DNA of 64,000 nucleotides from Pseudothioclava arenosa. GTDB taxonomy: Bacteria; Pseudomonadota; Alphaproteobacteria; Rhodobacterales; Rhodobacteraceae. A model generated the notes under the pieces. It worked only from the letters and a program-made list of their open reading frames with translations. It did not search any database and was not told where the DNA came from. Positions within the stretch are counted from its first letter, which is position 1; the number at the start of each line of letters is the position of its first letter. This document shows, piece after piece, positions 18,041 through 25,561 of the stretch. A program made the translations under genes and the position numbers. Where the stretch lies: positions 158,680 to 222,679 of the forward strand of contig NZ_NTJD01000005.1 in NCBI RefSeq assembly GCF_002358085.1, given 5' to 3'.

Positions 18041-19276
18041 TCAGTTCAGGGTTTCGGCCAGCGCCGCAAGCGCGGTGCTCGCGTCGATCCGGCGCTGCGC
18101 CAGCACGGCCCAGCCCGCCATCGGAGCCTGACCGGCCTCGGGCAAAGCCCCGATTTCCGCCAGCGCGGTCGCAAGATCGCCAGCATCTACGGCGGCCTGC
18201 GCGCGCGACAGGATCGCGTCGGGGCCATCGCCATCCTTGGCCTCAAGCGAGCGCGCTCCGGTCTGCGCCAGAAGATACGACCCGATCTTGCCGGTGATCG
18301 TATCGCCACTGTCCGCGATCCGCACGGCGCGCAGCGCTTCACGCGCAGCTTCGGCGAAGGCCGCCTGAACCGCACCCATCGCGGGGATTTCCCCGTGAAG
18401 CTCCGTCGGAACCGAGACGCCTTGCGCCGAAAGATCGTCCAGGATCGGGCCAAGCGGCTGCCCGGCATCGAAGGCCGCAACCAGACGCGTCAGACCGGCC
18501 TGTGCCTTGGTCTTGCGCGCAGCCGCTTCGGCTTCGGCGCGCATCGCCTCGGCCTGCGCCTGCACCGCCTCGAGCGCGGCGCTTGTATCTGGTTTCTCGG
18601 AGGCAACCTGATCAATCCGGCCACGCAGCGCCTCAATCTCGGCCTGCAGACCCGAGAGCGCCGCATCCGGCACGCCACCTTCGGCCACCGGGCGCGCCTC
18701 AAGGCTGGCCAGACGATCAGCCAGCGCGGCGATCTGGGCCTGCCCCCCCTCGGCCTGCGCGGCATCGGCTTTGGTTGCCTCAAGCGCAGCGGTCAGCTCG
18801 GCCAACTTCCCGTCTTGCGCCTCAAGCGCGGATTTCAGCGCAGCAATCTCGGCCTGCGCCTCGGCGCCCTGTTGCGGCAAAAGCCCGGCCAGTTGCGGCG
18901 GAAGGTTCGGCAGCGCGAAAAGCACCGCCCCCGCCCCGATCGCAGCCGCACAGACGCCACCCAGAAGCATCGCCCCAAAGCCACCACCGCGCTTTTCCGG
19001 CGCCGGCGATGCGGCCATAGGAGCCGCCGGCTCCTCGACAGAGGAGGCGGCCTCTTCGGCCTCATCCTTGGGTTCTTCAAGCGCCACGGGCATCTCGGCG
19101 TCGCCCTCATTGGCCGGATCGCCTTCGGGCTCAGTCGCCTCCTCGGCGTCTTCAACCACGGCTTCTTCCGGCGCCTTCTCCTCGGAGGTCTCCTCGATCA
19201 CGCCATCAACCGGGATAATCTCGACCTTGGGCGTTGCCTCGGATTCGTTGTTCTCGCCGGATTTCGCTTTCGCCAT
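18041..19276 (-). CDS. mic60: Mic60/mitofilin-like inner-membrane protein
   Basis: The 411-residue protein has the mitofilin layout: an acidic, disordered N-terminal region (1-95), one membrane span (about 101-122, GAMLLGGVCAAAIGAGAVLF), a long Ala/Glu/Gln coiled coil (about 130-285), and a C-terminal signature with LVAAFDAGQPLGPILDDLSA and LHGEIPAMGAVQAAFAEAAR. Alphaproteobacterial Mic60 shapes inner-membrane invaginations and is encoded beside haem genes, as here. ATG 19276 is preferred over GTG two codons upstream because GGAGGGG stands five bases before it. Confidence 0.85.
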   Translation of the reverse strand: MAKAKSGENNESEATPKVEIIPVDGVIEETSEEKAPEEAVVEDAEEATEPEGDPANEGDAEMPVALEEPKDEAEEAASSVEEPAAPMAASPAPEKRGGGFGAMLLGGVCAAAIGAGAVLFALPNLPPQLAGLLPQQGAEAQAEIAALKSALEAQDGKLAELTAALEATKADAAQAEGGQAQIAALADRLASLEARPVAEGGVPDAALSGLQAEIEALRGRIDQVASEKPDTSAALEAVQAQAEAMRAEAEAAARKTKAQAGLTRLVAAFDAGQPLGPILDDLSAQGVSVPTELHGEIPAMGAVQAAFAEAAREALRAVRIADSGDTITGKIGSYLLAQTGARSLEAKDGDGPDAILSRAQAAVDAGDLATALAEIGALPEAGQAPMAGWAVLAQRRIDASTALAALAETLN

Positions 19277-19345
19277 GACCACCCCTCCAGACGTGCCGCA
19301 GAAAATGCGCTGTCTTTGGTAACTTAGTGAGCGGCGCCGAATTGC

Positions 19346-20059
19346 TCAACCCGGCATAGGCGTGGCAAGCTGGCGCAAAACCGCCGATGTCATCGCCTCG
19401 CCATCGGGCGACGCGGCGATCGAAACCGCCTTCATCCCCGCATCCGAGCAGATTCGCGCCACAGCCTCGCTGATCGCAACGATTTCGAGACGCGCCGACG
19501 CGCCCTGAGACTCAGCAAGAAAGTGCCGCGCGCTTTCCGGCGAGAACAGGGGCACGACAACCCGATCAGTCGTCGTCAAAACCGCGCCCGCCTCCGGCGT
19601 CAACGGCTGTGGTCTTTGGCGGTAAACCACCTGCTCATGCGTCTCGATTCCAGCCTGATTGAGCCGCTCCGCCAGCGGGAAGGCCAGCTTGTCGCCTCGC
19701 AGATGCAAAAGCGGCCCGGTCTCGCCCGCTGCGACGATCTGCGCCAGAAGCGCCTCGGCGGTGGGTGCAACCGCGCGCACCTCCAACCCCGCGCGCTCGG
19801 CCGCAGCCGCCGTGCGCGGCCCGACGCACCAAGCCGACAGGCCCGCGCCGGACGCGAGCCGCGCAACGGCATTTTGCGAAGTCAGGATAACGCTCTGTTC
19901 CGGCGTGATATGGCCCCCAACGGCCTCGATTTCGAGCAGCGGAGAGACGATTACGCGGACCCCTGCGGGAAGCCCAGCGCCCAGCGCCGCAGCAAAGCGC
20001 CGACTCGCCTCCGCAGGGCGGGTCAGCAGCAGAACGGGCGGATCATCAGGGGCGGACAT
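19346..20059 (-). CDS. hemD: Uroporphyrinogen-III synthase
   Basis: HemD closes and inverts hydroxymethylbilane to uroporphyrinogen III, the branch point for haem, chlorophyll and cobalamin. The 237-residue product has the two-lobed HemD pattern: [20 protein letters not shown] at the N-terminus, [12 protein letters not shown] and [16 protein letters not shown] in lobe one and two linkers, and [14 protein letters not shown] followed by [20 protein letters not shown] near the end. hemC is not adjacent; the divergent neighbour is tsaD. The Mic60-like and HemY-like genes follow on the same strand. Confidence 0.9.
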   Translation of the reverse strand: MSAPDDPPVLLLTRPAEASRRFAAALGAGLPAGVRVIVSPLLEIEAVGGHITPEQSVILTSQNAVARLASGAGLSAWCVGPRTAAAAERAGLEVRAVAPTAEALLAQIVAAGETGPLLHLRGDKLAFPLAERLNQAGIETHEQVVYRQRPQPLTPEAGAVLTTTDRVVVPLFSPESARHFLAESQGASARLEIVAISEAVARICSDAGMKAVSIAASPDGEAMTSAVLRQLATPMPG

Positions 20060-20130
20060 GCGGGCCTCGGGATTGTCTGAGGGCTAACGTGGTGTTACCT
20101 GCGAAGAAACCCTATCGCAACCGGAGCAGC

Positions 20131-21225
20131 ATGTCTCACACCCTGACCTTCCTCGGCCTCGAATCGAGCTGCGACGATACCGCCGCGGCGGTCGTGCGCG
20201 TTGAGGGCGACCGGGCCGAGATCCTGTCCTCCGTCGTCGCGGGCCAGACCGAGCTGCACGCGGCCTTTGGCGGGGTCGTGCCCGAGATCGCCGCGCGCGC
20301 CCATGCCGAAAAGCTCGACCTTTGCGTCGAAGAGGCGCTTGCCGCATCCGGGATGACGCTGACCCAGCTGGATGGGGTTGCGGTAACGGCCGGGCCCGGG
20401 CTGATCGGGGGCGTGATATCGGGCGTGATGTGCGCCAAGGGCATCGCCGCCGGCGCCGGGCTGCCGCTCATCGGGGTGAACCATCTGGCCGGGCACGCTC
20501 TGACGCCGCGCCTGACCGATGGGCTCGCGTTTCCCTATCTGATGCTGCTGGTTTCGGGCGGACATTGCCAGTTCCTGCTGGTGCGCGGGCCTGAAGACTT
20601 CTCGCGGCTGGGCGGCACGATCGACGACGCGCCCGGCGAAGCCTTTGACAAGACCGCCAAGCTTCTGGGCCTGCCGCAACCCGGAGGCCCTGCCGTCGAG
20701 GCCGAAGCGAAAAAGGGCGACCCCAAGGCGTTTCGCTTTCCGCGCCCGCTGCTGGACCGACCCGGCTGCGATTTTTCCTTCTCAGGGCTGAAAACCGCAA
20801 TCCTGCGCGCCCGCGACGAGGTCGTGGCCGAGCATGGCGGGCTGCCGCGCCAGATCCGTTCGGACCTTTGCGCAGGCTTCCAGGCCGCCGTCAGCGATGT
20901 GCTGGCGGAAAAATCCCGCCGCGCCCTGGCGATCTACCTGGCAGAGGAACCCGCGACCCCCGCCTTTGCCGTCGCAGGTGGTGTCGCGGCAAATTCGGCC
21001 ATTCGGGCTGCATTAGAGACTGTTTCGGCCGAAGTCGGGGCGCGTTTCCTTGCGCCGCCCTTGCGTCTTTGCACCGACAATGCCGCGATGATCGCCTTTG
21101 CCGGGATCGAGCGCTACCGGCTCGGCGCGCGTGACGATCTGGCGCTGTCGGCCCGGCCGCGCTGGCCGCTTGACCAATCCGCCAACCCGCTTCTGGGTTC
21201 GGGCAAGAAAGGAGCCAAGGCATGA
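20131..21225 (+). CDS. tsaD: tRNA N6-threonylcarbamoyladenosine transferase TsaD
   Basis: TsaD transfers the threonylcarbamoyl group to A37 of ANN-decoding tRNAs. The 364-residue protein has the ASKHA-type fold signatures: [15 protein letters not shown] at the N-terminus, the metal-binding histidines in [10 protein letters not shown], then LLVSGGHCQ and [20 protein letters not shown] 20131 follows GGAG and gives the expected N-terminus; the upstream frame extends into the hemD promoter region. The stop overlaps the gpsA start by four bases. Confidence 0.95.
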   Translation: MSHTLTFLGLESSCDDTAAAVVRVEGDRAEILSSVVAGQTELHAAFGGVVPEIAARAHAEKLDLCVEEALAASGMTLTQLDGVAVTAGPGLIGGVISGVMCAKGIAAGAGLPLIGVNHLAGHALTPRLTDGLAFPYLMLLVSGGHCQFLLVRGPEDFSRLGGTIDDAPGEAFDKTAKLLGLPQPGGPAVEAEAKKGDPKAFRFPRPLLDRPGCDFSFSGLKTAILRARDEVVAEHGGLPRQIRSDLCAGFQAAVSDVLAEKSRRALAIYLAEEPATPAFAVAGGVAANSAIRAALETVSAEVGARFLAPPLRLCTDNAAMIAFAGIERYRLGARDDLALSARPRWPLDQSANPLLGSGKKGAKA

Positions 21226-22178
21226 GTATCTCGGTCCTTGGAGCCGGCGCTTTTGGCACGGCCCTCGCCATCACCCTCGCGCAGAACGGGCCCGTCACGC
21301 TTTGGGCGCGCGACGCAGACCATGCCGAGGAAATGCAGCGCACGCGCGAGAACAGCCGCCGCCTGAAGGGGCCGCGCCTGCCCGAAAACATCTCTGTTAC
21401 AGCCGAAATCGCGCTTGCGGCGCGGTCCGAGACCGCGCTTCTGGCGGTTCCGATGCAACGAACCGGCGCCTTTCTGGCCGAGCATGCCGGGCTGCTTCAG
21501 AGCAAGACGCTGGTGTCGTGCTCGAAGGGGATCGACCTGCAAACCCTGCAGGGCCCGAGCGCGCTGATCCGGCAGTTTTGCCCCGATGCCGTGCCTGCCC
21601 TGCTGACCGGCCCGAGCTTTGCCGCCGATATCGCGCGCGGGCTGCCGACCGCGCTGACGCTGGCGACGCCCGAGGATGACGAGGCGCTGCAACAGGCGCT
21701 TTCGACACCGAGCCTGCGGCTTTATCGCACCACCGACCTCACCGGCGCCGAGCTGGGCGGGGCGCTCAAGAATGTCTATGCGATCGGCGCGGGTGTGGTG
21801 ATCGGCGCAGGCTTGGGCGACTCGGCGCGCGCCGCGCTGATGACCCGCAGCTTTGCCGAGATGGTGCGCTTTGCCGTCGCTCAGGGCGCCCGCCCCGAGA
21901 CGCTTTCGGGCCTGTCCGGTTTCGGTGACCTCGTGCTGACCTGCACCTCGCCGCTGTCGCGCAACTTCCGCTTTGGCCTGGCGCTTGGCGCGGGCGAGGC
22001 CTTTGACCCGAGCGTGACCGTCGAAGGCGTTGCCACCGCCAAAGCAGTCTCTATTCTGGCTGAAAAGCGTAAAATCGACATGCCCGTCGCCTCGATGATC
22101 GCAGCGCTGACCGAAGCCCGCATCTCGGTGCCCGAAGCCGTTCTAACCTTGCTCGCACGCCCCCTGAAACAGGAGTAA
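21222..22178 (+). CDS. gpsA: NAD(P)-dependent glycerol-3-phosphate dehydrogenase
   Basis: GpsA reduces dihydroxyacetone phosphate to sn-glycerol-3-phosphate for phospholipid synthesis. The 318-residue product starts with a Rossmann loop [20 protein letters not shown], and carries the catalytic-lysine region [20 protein letters not shown] and the [14 protein letters not shown] segment typical of the family. It is translationally coupled to tsaD (four-base overlap), and a YciI gene follows three bases after its stop. This tsaD-gpsA-yciI order is common in Rhodobacterales. Confidence 0.96.
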   Translation: MSISVLGAGAFGTALAITLAQNGPVTLWARDADHAEEMQRTRENSRRLKGPRLPENISVTAEIALAARSETALLAVPMQRTGAFLAEHAGLLQSKTLVSCSKGIDLQTLQGPSALIRQFCPDAVPALLTGPSFAADIARGLPTALTLATPEDDEALQQALSTPSLRLYRTTDLTGAELGGALKNVYAIGAGVVIGAGLGDSARAALMTRSFAEMVRFAVAQGARPETLSGLSGFGDLVLTCTSPLSRNFRFGLALGAGEAFDPSVTVEGVATAKAVSILAEKRKIDMPVASMIAALTEARISVPEAVLTLLARPLKQE

Positions 22179-22181
22179 CCC

Positions 22182-22451
22182 ATGCTGTATGCCGTCATCT
22201 GCCGCGACAAACCCGGCCAACTTCAGACCCGCCTCGACACGCGCGCCGCGCATCTCGCCTATATCGAGGAAACCGGCATCGTCGCGATGGCCGGCCCGTT
22301 TCTGGAAGACGGCCAGATGTGCGGCTCGCTGGTGATCCTTGATGCCGACAGCCTCGACGCCGCCAAGGCCTGGGCTGCGGGCGATCCCTATGCGCATGCC
22401 GGGCTGTTTGAATCGGTCTCGGTGCAGGAATGGAAGAAGGTGATCGGCTGA
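22182..22451 (+). CDS. YciI-family protein
   Basis: The 89-residue product matches the small YciI/YCII fold: it starts LYAVICRDKPGQLQTRLDTR, followed by AAHLAYIEETGIVAMAGPFL, containing the conserved His (H25) and an Asp in the second half, and ends AHAGLFESVSVQEWKKV. Some YciI proteins have hydrolase or dehalogenase-like roles, but the cellular role is not known. The gene sits between gpsA and the EVE-domain gene; its stop shares a base with the next ATG (TGATG), so they are probably co-translated. Confidence 0.85.
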   Translation: MLYAVICRDKPGQLQTRLDTRAAHLAYIEETGIVAMAGPFLEDGQMCGSLVILDADSLDAAKAWAAGDPYAHAGLFESVSVQEWKKVIG

Positions 22452-22870
22452 TGGCCTATTGGTTGTTCAAATCCGAGCCCGATGTCTGGTCCTGGGACGA
22501 TCAGGTCGCCAAGGGCGATGTCGGCGAGGAATGGAACGGGGTGCGCAACTACCTCGCCCGGAACAACATGCGCGCGATGAAGATCGGCGACCTCGGGTTC
22601 TTCTATCACTCGAACTTGGGCAAGGAGATCGTCGGCATCGTCGAGGTCTGCGCCGAGTCGCACCCGGATTCGACCACCGAGGATCCGCGCTGGGATTGCG
22701 TGGATATCAAGGCGGTGCGCCCGCTGAAGACGCCGGTAACGCTGGCGCAGGTCAAATCCGATCCGCGCCTGACCGAGATGTCCTTGGTAAAATCCATGCG
22801 CCTGTCCGTGCAGCCGGTCACGGAAGAGGAGTGGAAGATCGTCTGCGATCTGGGCGGCGTCGATCCCTGA
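22451..22870 (+). CDS. EVE-domain protein (thymocyte nuclear protein 1-like)
   Basis: This 139-residue protein is a stand-alone EVE domain, a PUA-like fold proposed to bind modified bases in DNA or RNA. The start MAYWLFKSEPDVWSWDDQV, the segment EWNGVRNYLARNNMRAMKIG followed by DLGFFYHSN, and the later PRWDCVDIKAVRPLKTPVTL are family hallmarks. Its ATG overlaps the YciI stop by one base, ending the tsaD-gpsA-yciI-EVE operon. The physiological role is unresolved. Confidence 0.9.
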   Translation: MAYWLFKSEPDVWSWDDQVAKGDVGEEWNGVRNYLARNNMRAMKIGDLGFFYHSNLGKEIVGIVEVCAESHPDSTTEDPRWDCVDIKAVRPLKTPVTLAQVKSDPRLTEMSLVKSMRLSVQPVTEEEWKIVCDLGGVDP

Positions 22871-23218
22871 TCCGAGCATAAATGGAGGGCCCCGGCACCC
22901 CTACCAGGACCCTCCGTCACCCACGTGCTCCCCTACGCACCACACGTGAAACTAAATCTGGGTCCTGGCCATACTGGCCGGTTCGTTATGGATACGCCCG
23001 GACCCGAGTCGCTTCAACGATTTGCTTTTGAAAATTTGACGCAAACTCAATCGTTAACGCCTGCAGGGCGGCGCTTCATGCCCCTGTCACATTTCCCTGC
23101 CAAAGCGGTGAGCCGAGCCGACAGGGTTATCTGGCCCGGTCCGACGGAAAATGGGGGCTGTAAGCCCGGCGGTGGCCTCATATGATGCCAGAATCCGGCC
23201 TCGCCCAAGGAGACACGC
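22871..23218. other. Intergenic region between the EVE gene and phoU
   Basis: The 348 bases hold no convincing gene; an 86-codon frame (22925-23185) lacks a ribosome site and family features. An imperfect inverted repeat (GGAGGG at 22884-22889 with CCCTCC at 22911-22916) could end the upstream operon, but no T run follows. The promoter of phoU-phoB should lie here. No pst or phoR gene and no standard Pho box was found. Confidence 0.35.
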
Positions 23219-23929
23219 ATGAGCAAGCATATCGTTTCATCCTACGATCAAGATCTGGAGTCGGTTCAGGCGCTTGTGATGAAGATGGGCGGGCTGGTCG
23301 AGCAACAGATCCTCGATGCCGCGCGCGCCCTTGCCGAGCGCGACGAAGAACTGGCTGCCGCCGTGCGCCTCAACGACCGCGCCGTCGATGCGCTTGAGGA
23401 AAAGATCAACGAACAGGCTGCCCTGCTGATCGCGCTGCGCTCTCCGACCGCGGGCGATCTGCGCCTCGCACTGTCGGTCATCAAGATCTCGGCCAGCCTC
23501 GAACGGGTCGGCGATTACGCCAAGAACATCGCGAAGCGATCGCTTGTGCTGATGCAGATGCCCGAGATTGCCGGCTCGACCGGGGCAATCCGGCGCATGG
23601 CGATTGCGGTGGAGTCGATGCTGCAGGACGTGCTTGATAGCTACATTCAGCGCGACGTCGGCCTTGCCGGCGATGTGCGCGAGCGCGACCTTGAGGTCGA
23701 CCAGATGTATAACGCGCTGTTTCGCGAATTCCTGACCTACATGCTCGAAGATCCGCGCAACATCACGCCCTGCATGCACCTGCATTTCATCGCCAAGAAC
23801 ATCGAGCGCATGGGCGACCATGCAACCTCGATCGCCGAGCAGGTGATTTACCTCGTTTCGGGCGGGATGCCGGACGAGCCGCGCCCGAAAACCGAAAGCG
23901 TGCCGACCTCGGACGCTCAAGGGGCCTGA
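23219..23929 (+). CDS. phoU: Phosphate signalling regulator PhoU
   Basis: PhoU links the Pst phosphate transporter to the PhoR kinase and keeps Pho signalling off when phosphate is plentiful. The 236-residue all-helical product contains two PhoU repeats: RSPTAGDLRLALSVIKISAS with LERVGDYAKNIAK in the first, and MHLHFIAKNIERMGDHATSI in the second, including the metal-binding acidic clusters. phoB follows three bases after its stop. The pst genes that usually precede phoU are absent here. Confidence 0.96.
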   Translation: MSKHIVSSYDQDLESVQALVMKMGGLVEQQILDAARALAERDEELAAAVRLNDRAVDALEEKINEQAALLIALRSPTAGDLRLALSVIKISASLERVGDYAKNIAKRSLVLMQMPEIAGSTGAIRRMAIAVESMLQDVLDSYIQRDVGLAGDVRERDLEVDQMYNALFREFLTYMLEDPRNITPCMHLHFIAKNIERMGDHATSIAEQVIYLVSGGMPDEPRPKTESVPTSDAQGA

Positions 23930-23932
23930 TTT

Positions 23933-24625
23933 ATGGCGACGCCCCGGCCCCCCTGTATCCTCGTCGTCGAAGACGAGGCCGCCCAGCGAGAGGTTCTGCG
24001 CTACAACCTCGAAGCCGAGGGCTTTCGTGTCGTCATGGCCGAAAACGGCGACGAGGCGCTGATGATGGTGCGCGAGGAGGAGCCCGACCTGATCATCCTC
24101 GACTGGATGCTGCCCAATGTCTCGGGGATCGAGATTTGCCGCCGCGTGAAATCCAACCCCGAGACGCGCGCGATCCCGATCATCATGCTCTCAGCCCGCT
24201 CCGAAGAGGCCGACCGGGTGCGCGGCCTCGAAACCGGCGCGGATGATTACGTCGTCAAACCCTATTCCGTGCTCGAACTGCTGGCGCGACTGCGCACACA
24301 GCTTCGCCGCACCCGGCCCGCCGCTATGGGCGAACGTCTGAGCTACGACGACATCACCCTCGATACCGAGGAACACCGCGTCTATCGCAATGGCGAGCTG
24401 CTCAAGCTCGGCCCGACCGAGTTCCGCCTGCTCGCCACGCTGATGGAGAAACCGGGTCGCGTCTGGACCCGCGAGCAATTGCTGGATCGGGTCTGGGGTC
24501 GCGATATCTACGTCGATAGCCGCACCATCGACGTGCATGTCGGTCGCCTGCGCAAGGCCCTGAAGGCGGCGGGCGGCGAAGACCCCGTGCGCACCGTCCG
24601 CGGCGCGGGATATTCACTCGGATAG
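23933..24625 (+). CDS. phoB: Phosphate regulon response regulator PhoB
   Basis: The 230-residue protein is an OmpR/PhoB-class response regulator. The receiver domain shows acidic residues E13 and D14, the phospho-acceptor D57 (LIILDWMLPN), a Thr/Ser switch region (IIMLSARSEE) and the conserved Lys in VVKPYS near residue 108. The winged-helix domain (about 130-230) contains LKLGPTEFRLLATLMEKPGR, SRTIDVHVGRLRKAL and the final GAGYSL. It lies just after phoU and its end overlaps the convergent ribokinase-like gene by 12 bases. A PhoR kinase is not nearby. Confidence 0.96.
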   Translation: MATPRPPCILVVEDEAAQREVLRYNLEAEGFRVVMAENGDEALMMVREEEPDLIILDWMLPNVSGIEICRRVKSNPETRAIPIIMLSARSEEADRVRGLETGADDYVVKPYSVLELLARLRTQLRRTRPAAMGERLSYDDITLDTEEHRVYRNGELLKLGPTEFRLLATLMEKPGRVWTREQLLDRVWGRDIYVDSRTIDVHVGRLRKALKAAGGEDPVRTVRGAGYSLG

Positions 24626-25504
24626 GCTCTGTTCTTGCAGAAAAGCCTCGGTTTCCGCCGCCGACGGGATTGCCTCGGCGGTGCCCTGCCGCGTCACCTT
24701 GAGCGCCGCCGCCGCCGAAGCGCGCCGCATTGCGCTCGCCGGGTCGAGCCCCTGCGAAAGCCCCGCCACGAGATATCCGGCGAAGGTATCGCCTGCGCCT
24801 GTGGTATCGACCGGGGTGACACGAAACGCCGGCGCCTCAATCCGCCGCCCGGCCTCGGGCTCAAGCCACAACGCGCCTTGCGCGCCACGCGTCATGCAAA
24901 TCGCGGGCACCGGCAGCGATTCAAGCGACACCTCGAGCGCCGCGCAAAGTTGCGCGGCTTCGATCTCGTTCAGCAGCAAAAGCGAGACATGCGGCAGCAC
25001 CGCAAGCGCCGCATCCGCCTCGAAAGGTGCTGCGGAATAGACCACAAAAAGACCCTGTTCCTGCGCAAAGCGGGCCGTTTCGACCTGAAGCGAGGTCTCG
25101 TTTTGCAAGATCAGAACATCGCCCGGACCCGCGCCCGCCAAGGCCTCGCGCGCAAGCGCCTCGGGAATGGCACGGTTTGCACCGGGCACGATCACGATCG
25201 CATTTTCACCCGCCGCGTCGATATTGATGATCGCGTGGCCGGATACGGTTTCAAGCTGCGCAACATGACGGCAATCGACGCCCAGCGCGGTGAGTCGCTC
25301 GACCATCCAGCCGCCCTCGGGCCCGATCGCGCCAATATGGCGCACCTCGGCCCCTGCGCACGCCGCCGCAACGGACTGGTTCGCGCCCTTGCCGCCCAAA
25401 CCCCGCGCATAGCTTTGCGCGGCCAGCGTTTCACCGGGCGCGGGCAGATGCGCGAGCCGATAGAAATGGTCTGTGTTGATCGAGCCCAGATTGAAGACGG
25501 TCAC
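24614..25504 (-). CDS. rbsK: Ribokinase-like PfkB-family sugar kinase
   Basis: The 296-residue product has both PfkB signatures: a sugar-binding N-terminal part (SINTDHFYRL, LGGKGANQSVAAACAG) and the catalytic motif DTTGAGDTFAGYLV, in which the Asp of GAGD is the base. Overall it resembles ribokinase, which phosphorylates D-ribose at O5. No ribose transporter is adjacent, so another sugar is possible. The start is GTG, with GGGAGG five bases before it. The last codons overlap phoB on the other strand. Confidence 0.8.
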   Translation of the reverse strand: MTVFNLGSINTDHFYRLAHLPAPGETLAAQSYARGLGGKGANQSVAAACAGAEVRHIGAIGPEGGWMVERLTALGVDCRHVAQLETVSGHAIINIDAAGENAIVIVPGANRAIPEALAREALAGAGPGDVLILQNETSLQVETARFAQEQGLFVVYSAAPFEADAALAVLPHVSLLLLNEIEAAQLCAALEVSLESLPVPAICMTRGAQGALWLEPEAGRRIEAPAFRVTPVDTTGAGDTFAGYLVAGLSQGLDPASAMRRASAAAALKVTRQGTAEAIPSAAETEAFLQEQSLSE

Positions 25505-25561
25505 GGCAGCCTCCCGGAGTTTCCGGGAGACTAGCGCGTGAAACCGTTCAGGCGAAAGCGC

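Noticed and set aside
22884..22916. Possible terminator after the EVE gene
   Set aside because: Stem is imperfect with a long loop and no T run; only mentioned in the gap entry.
23083..23102. Pho-box-like CTGTCA ... CTGCCA pair before phoU
   Set aside because: The two half-sites are 13 bases apart rather than 11 and the second is degenerate, so it does not fit a PhoB box.
22925..23185. 86-codon ORF before phoU
   Set aside because: No ribosome site, low-complexity product, ends 34 bases before phoU; most likely chance.
23110..23210. Cobalamin-riboswitch-like look of the phoU leader
   Set aside because: The conserved core segments (GCCACTG-type and GGGAA elements) could not be found in order.
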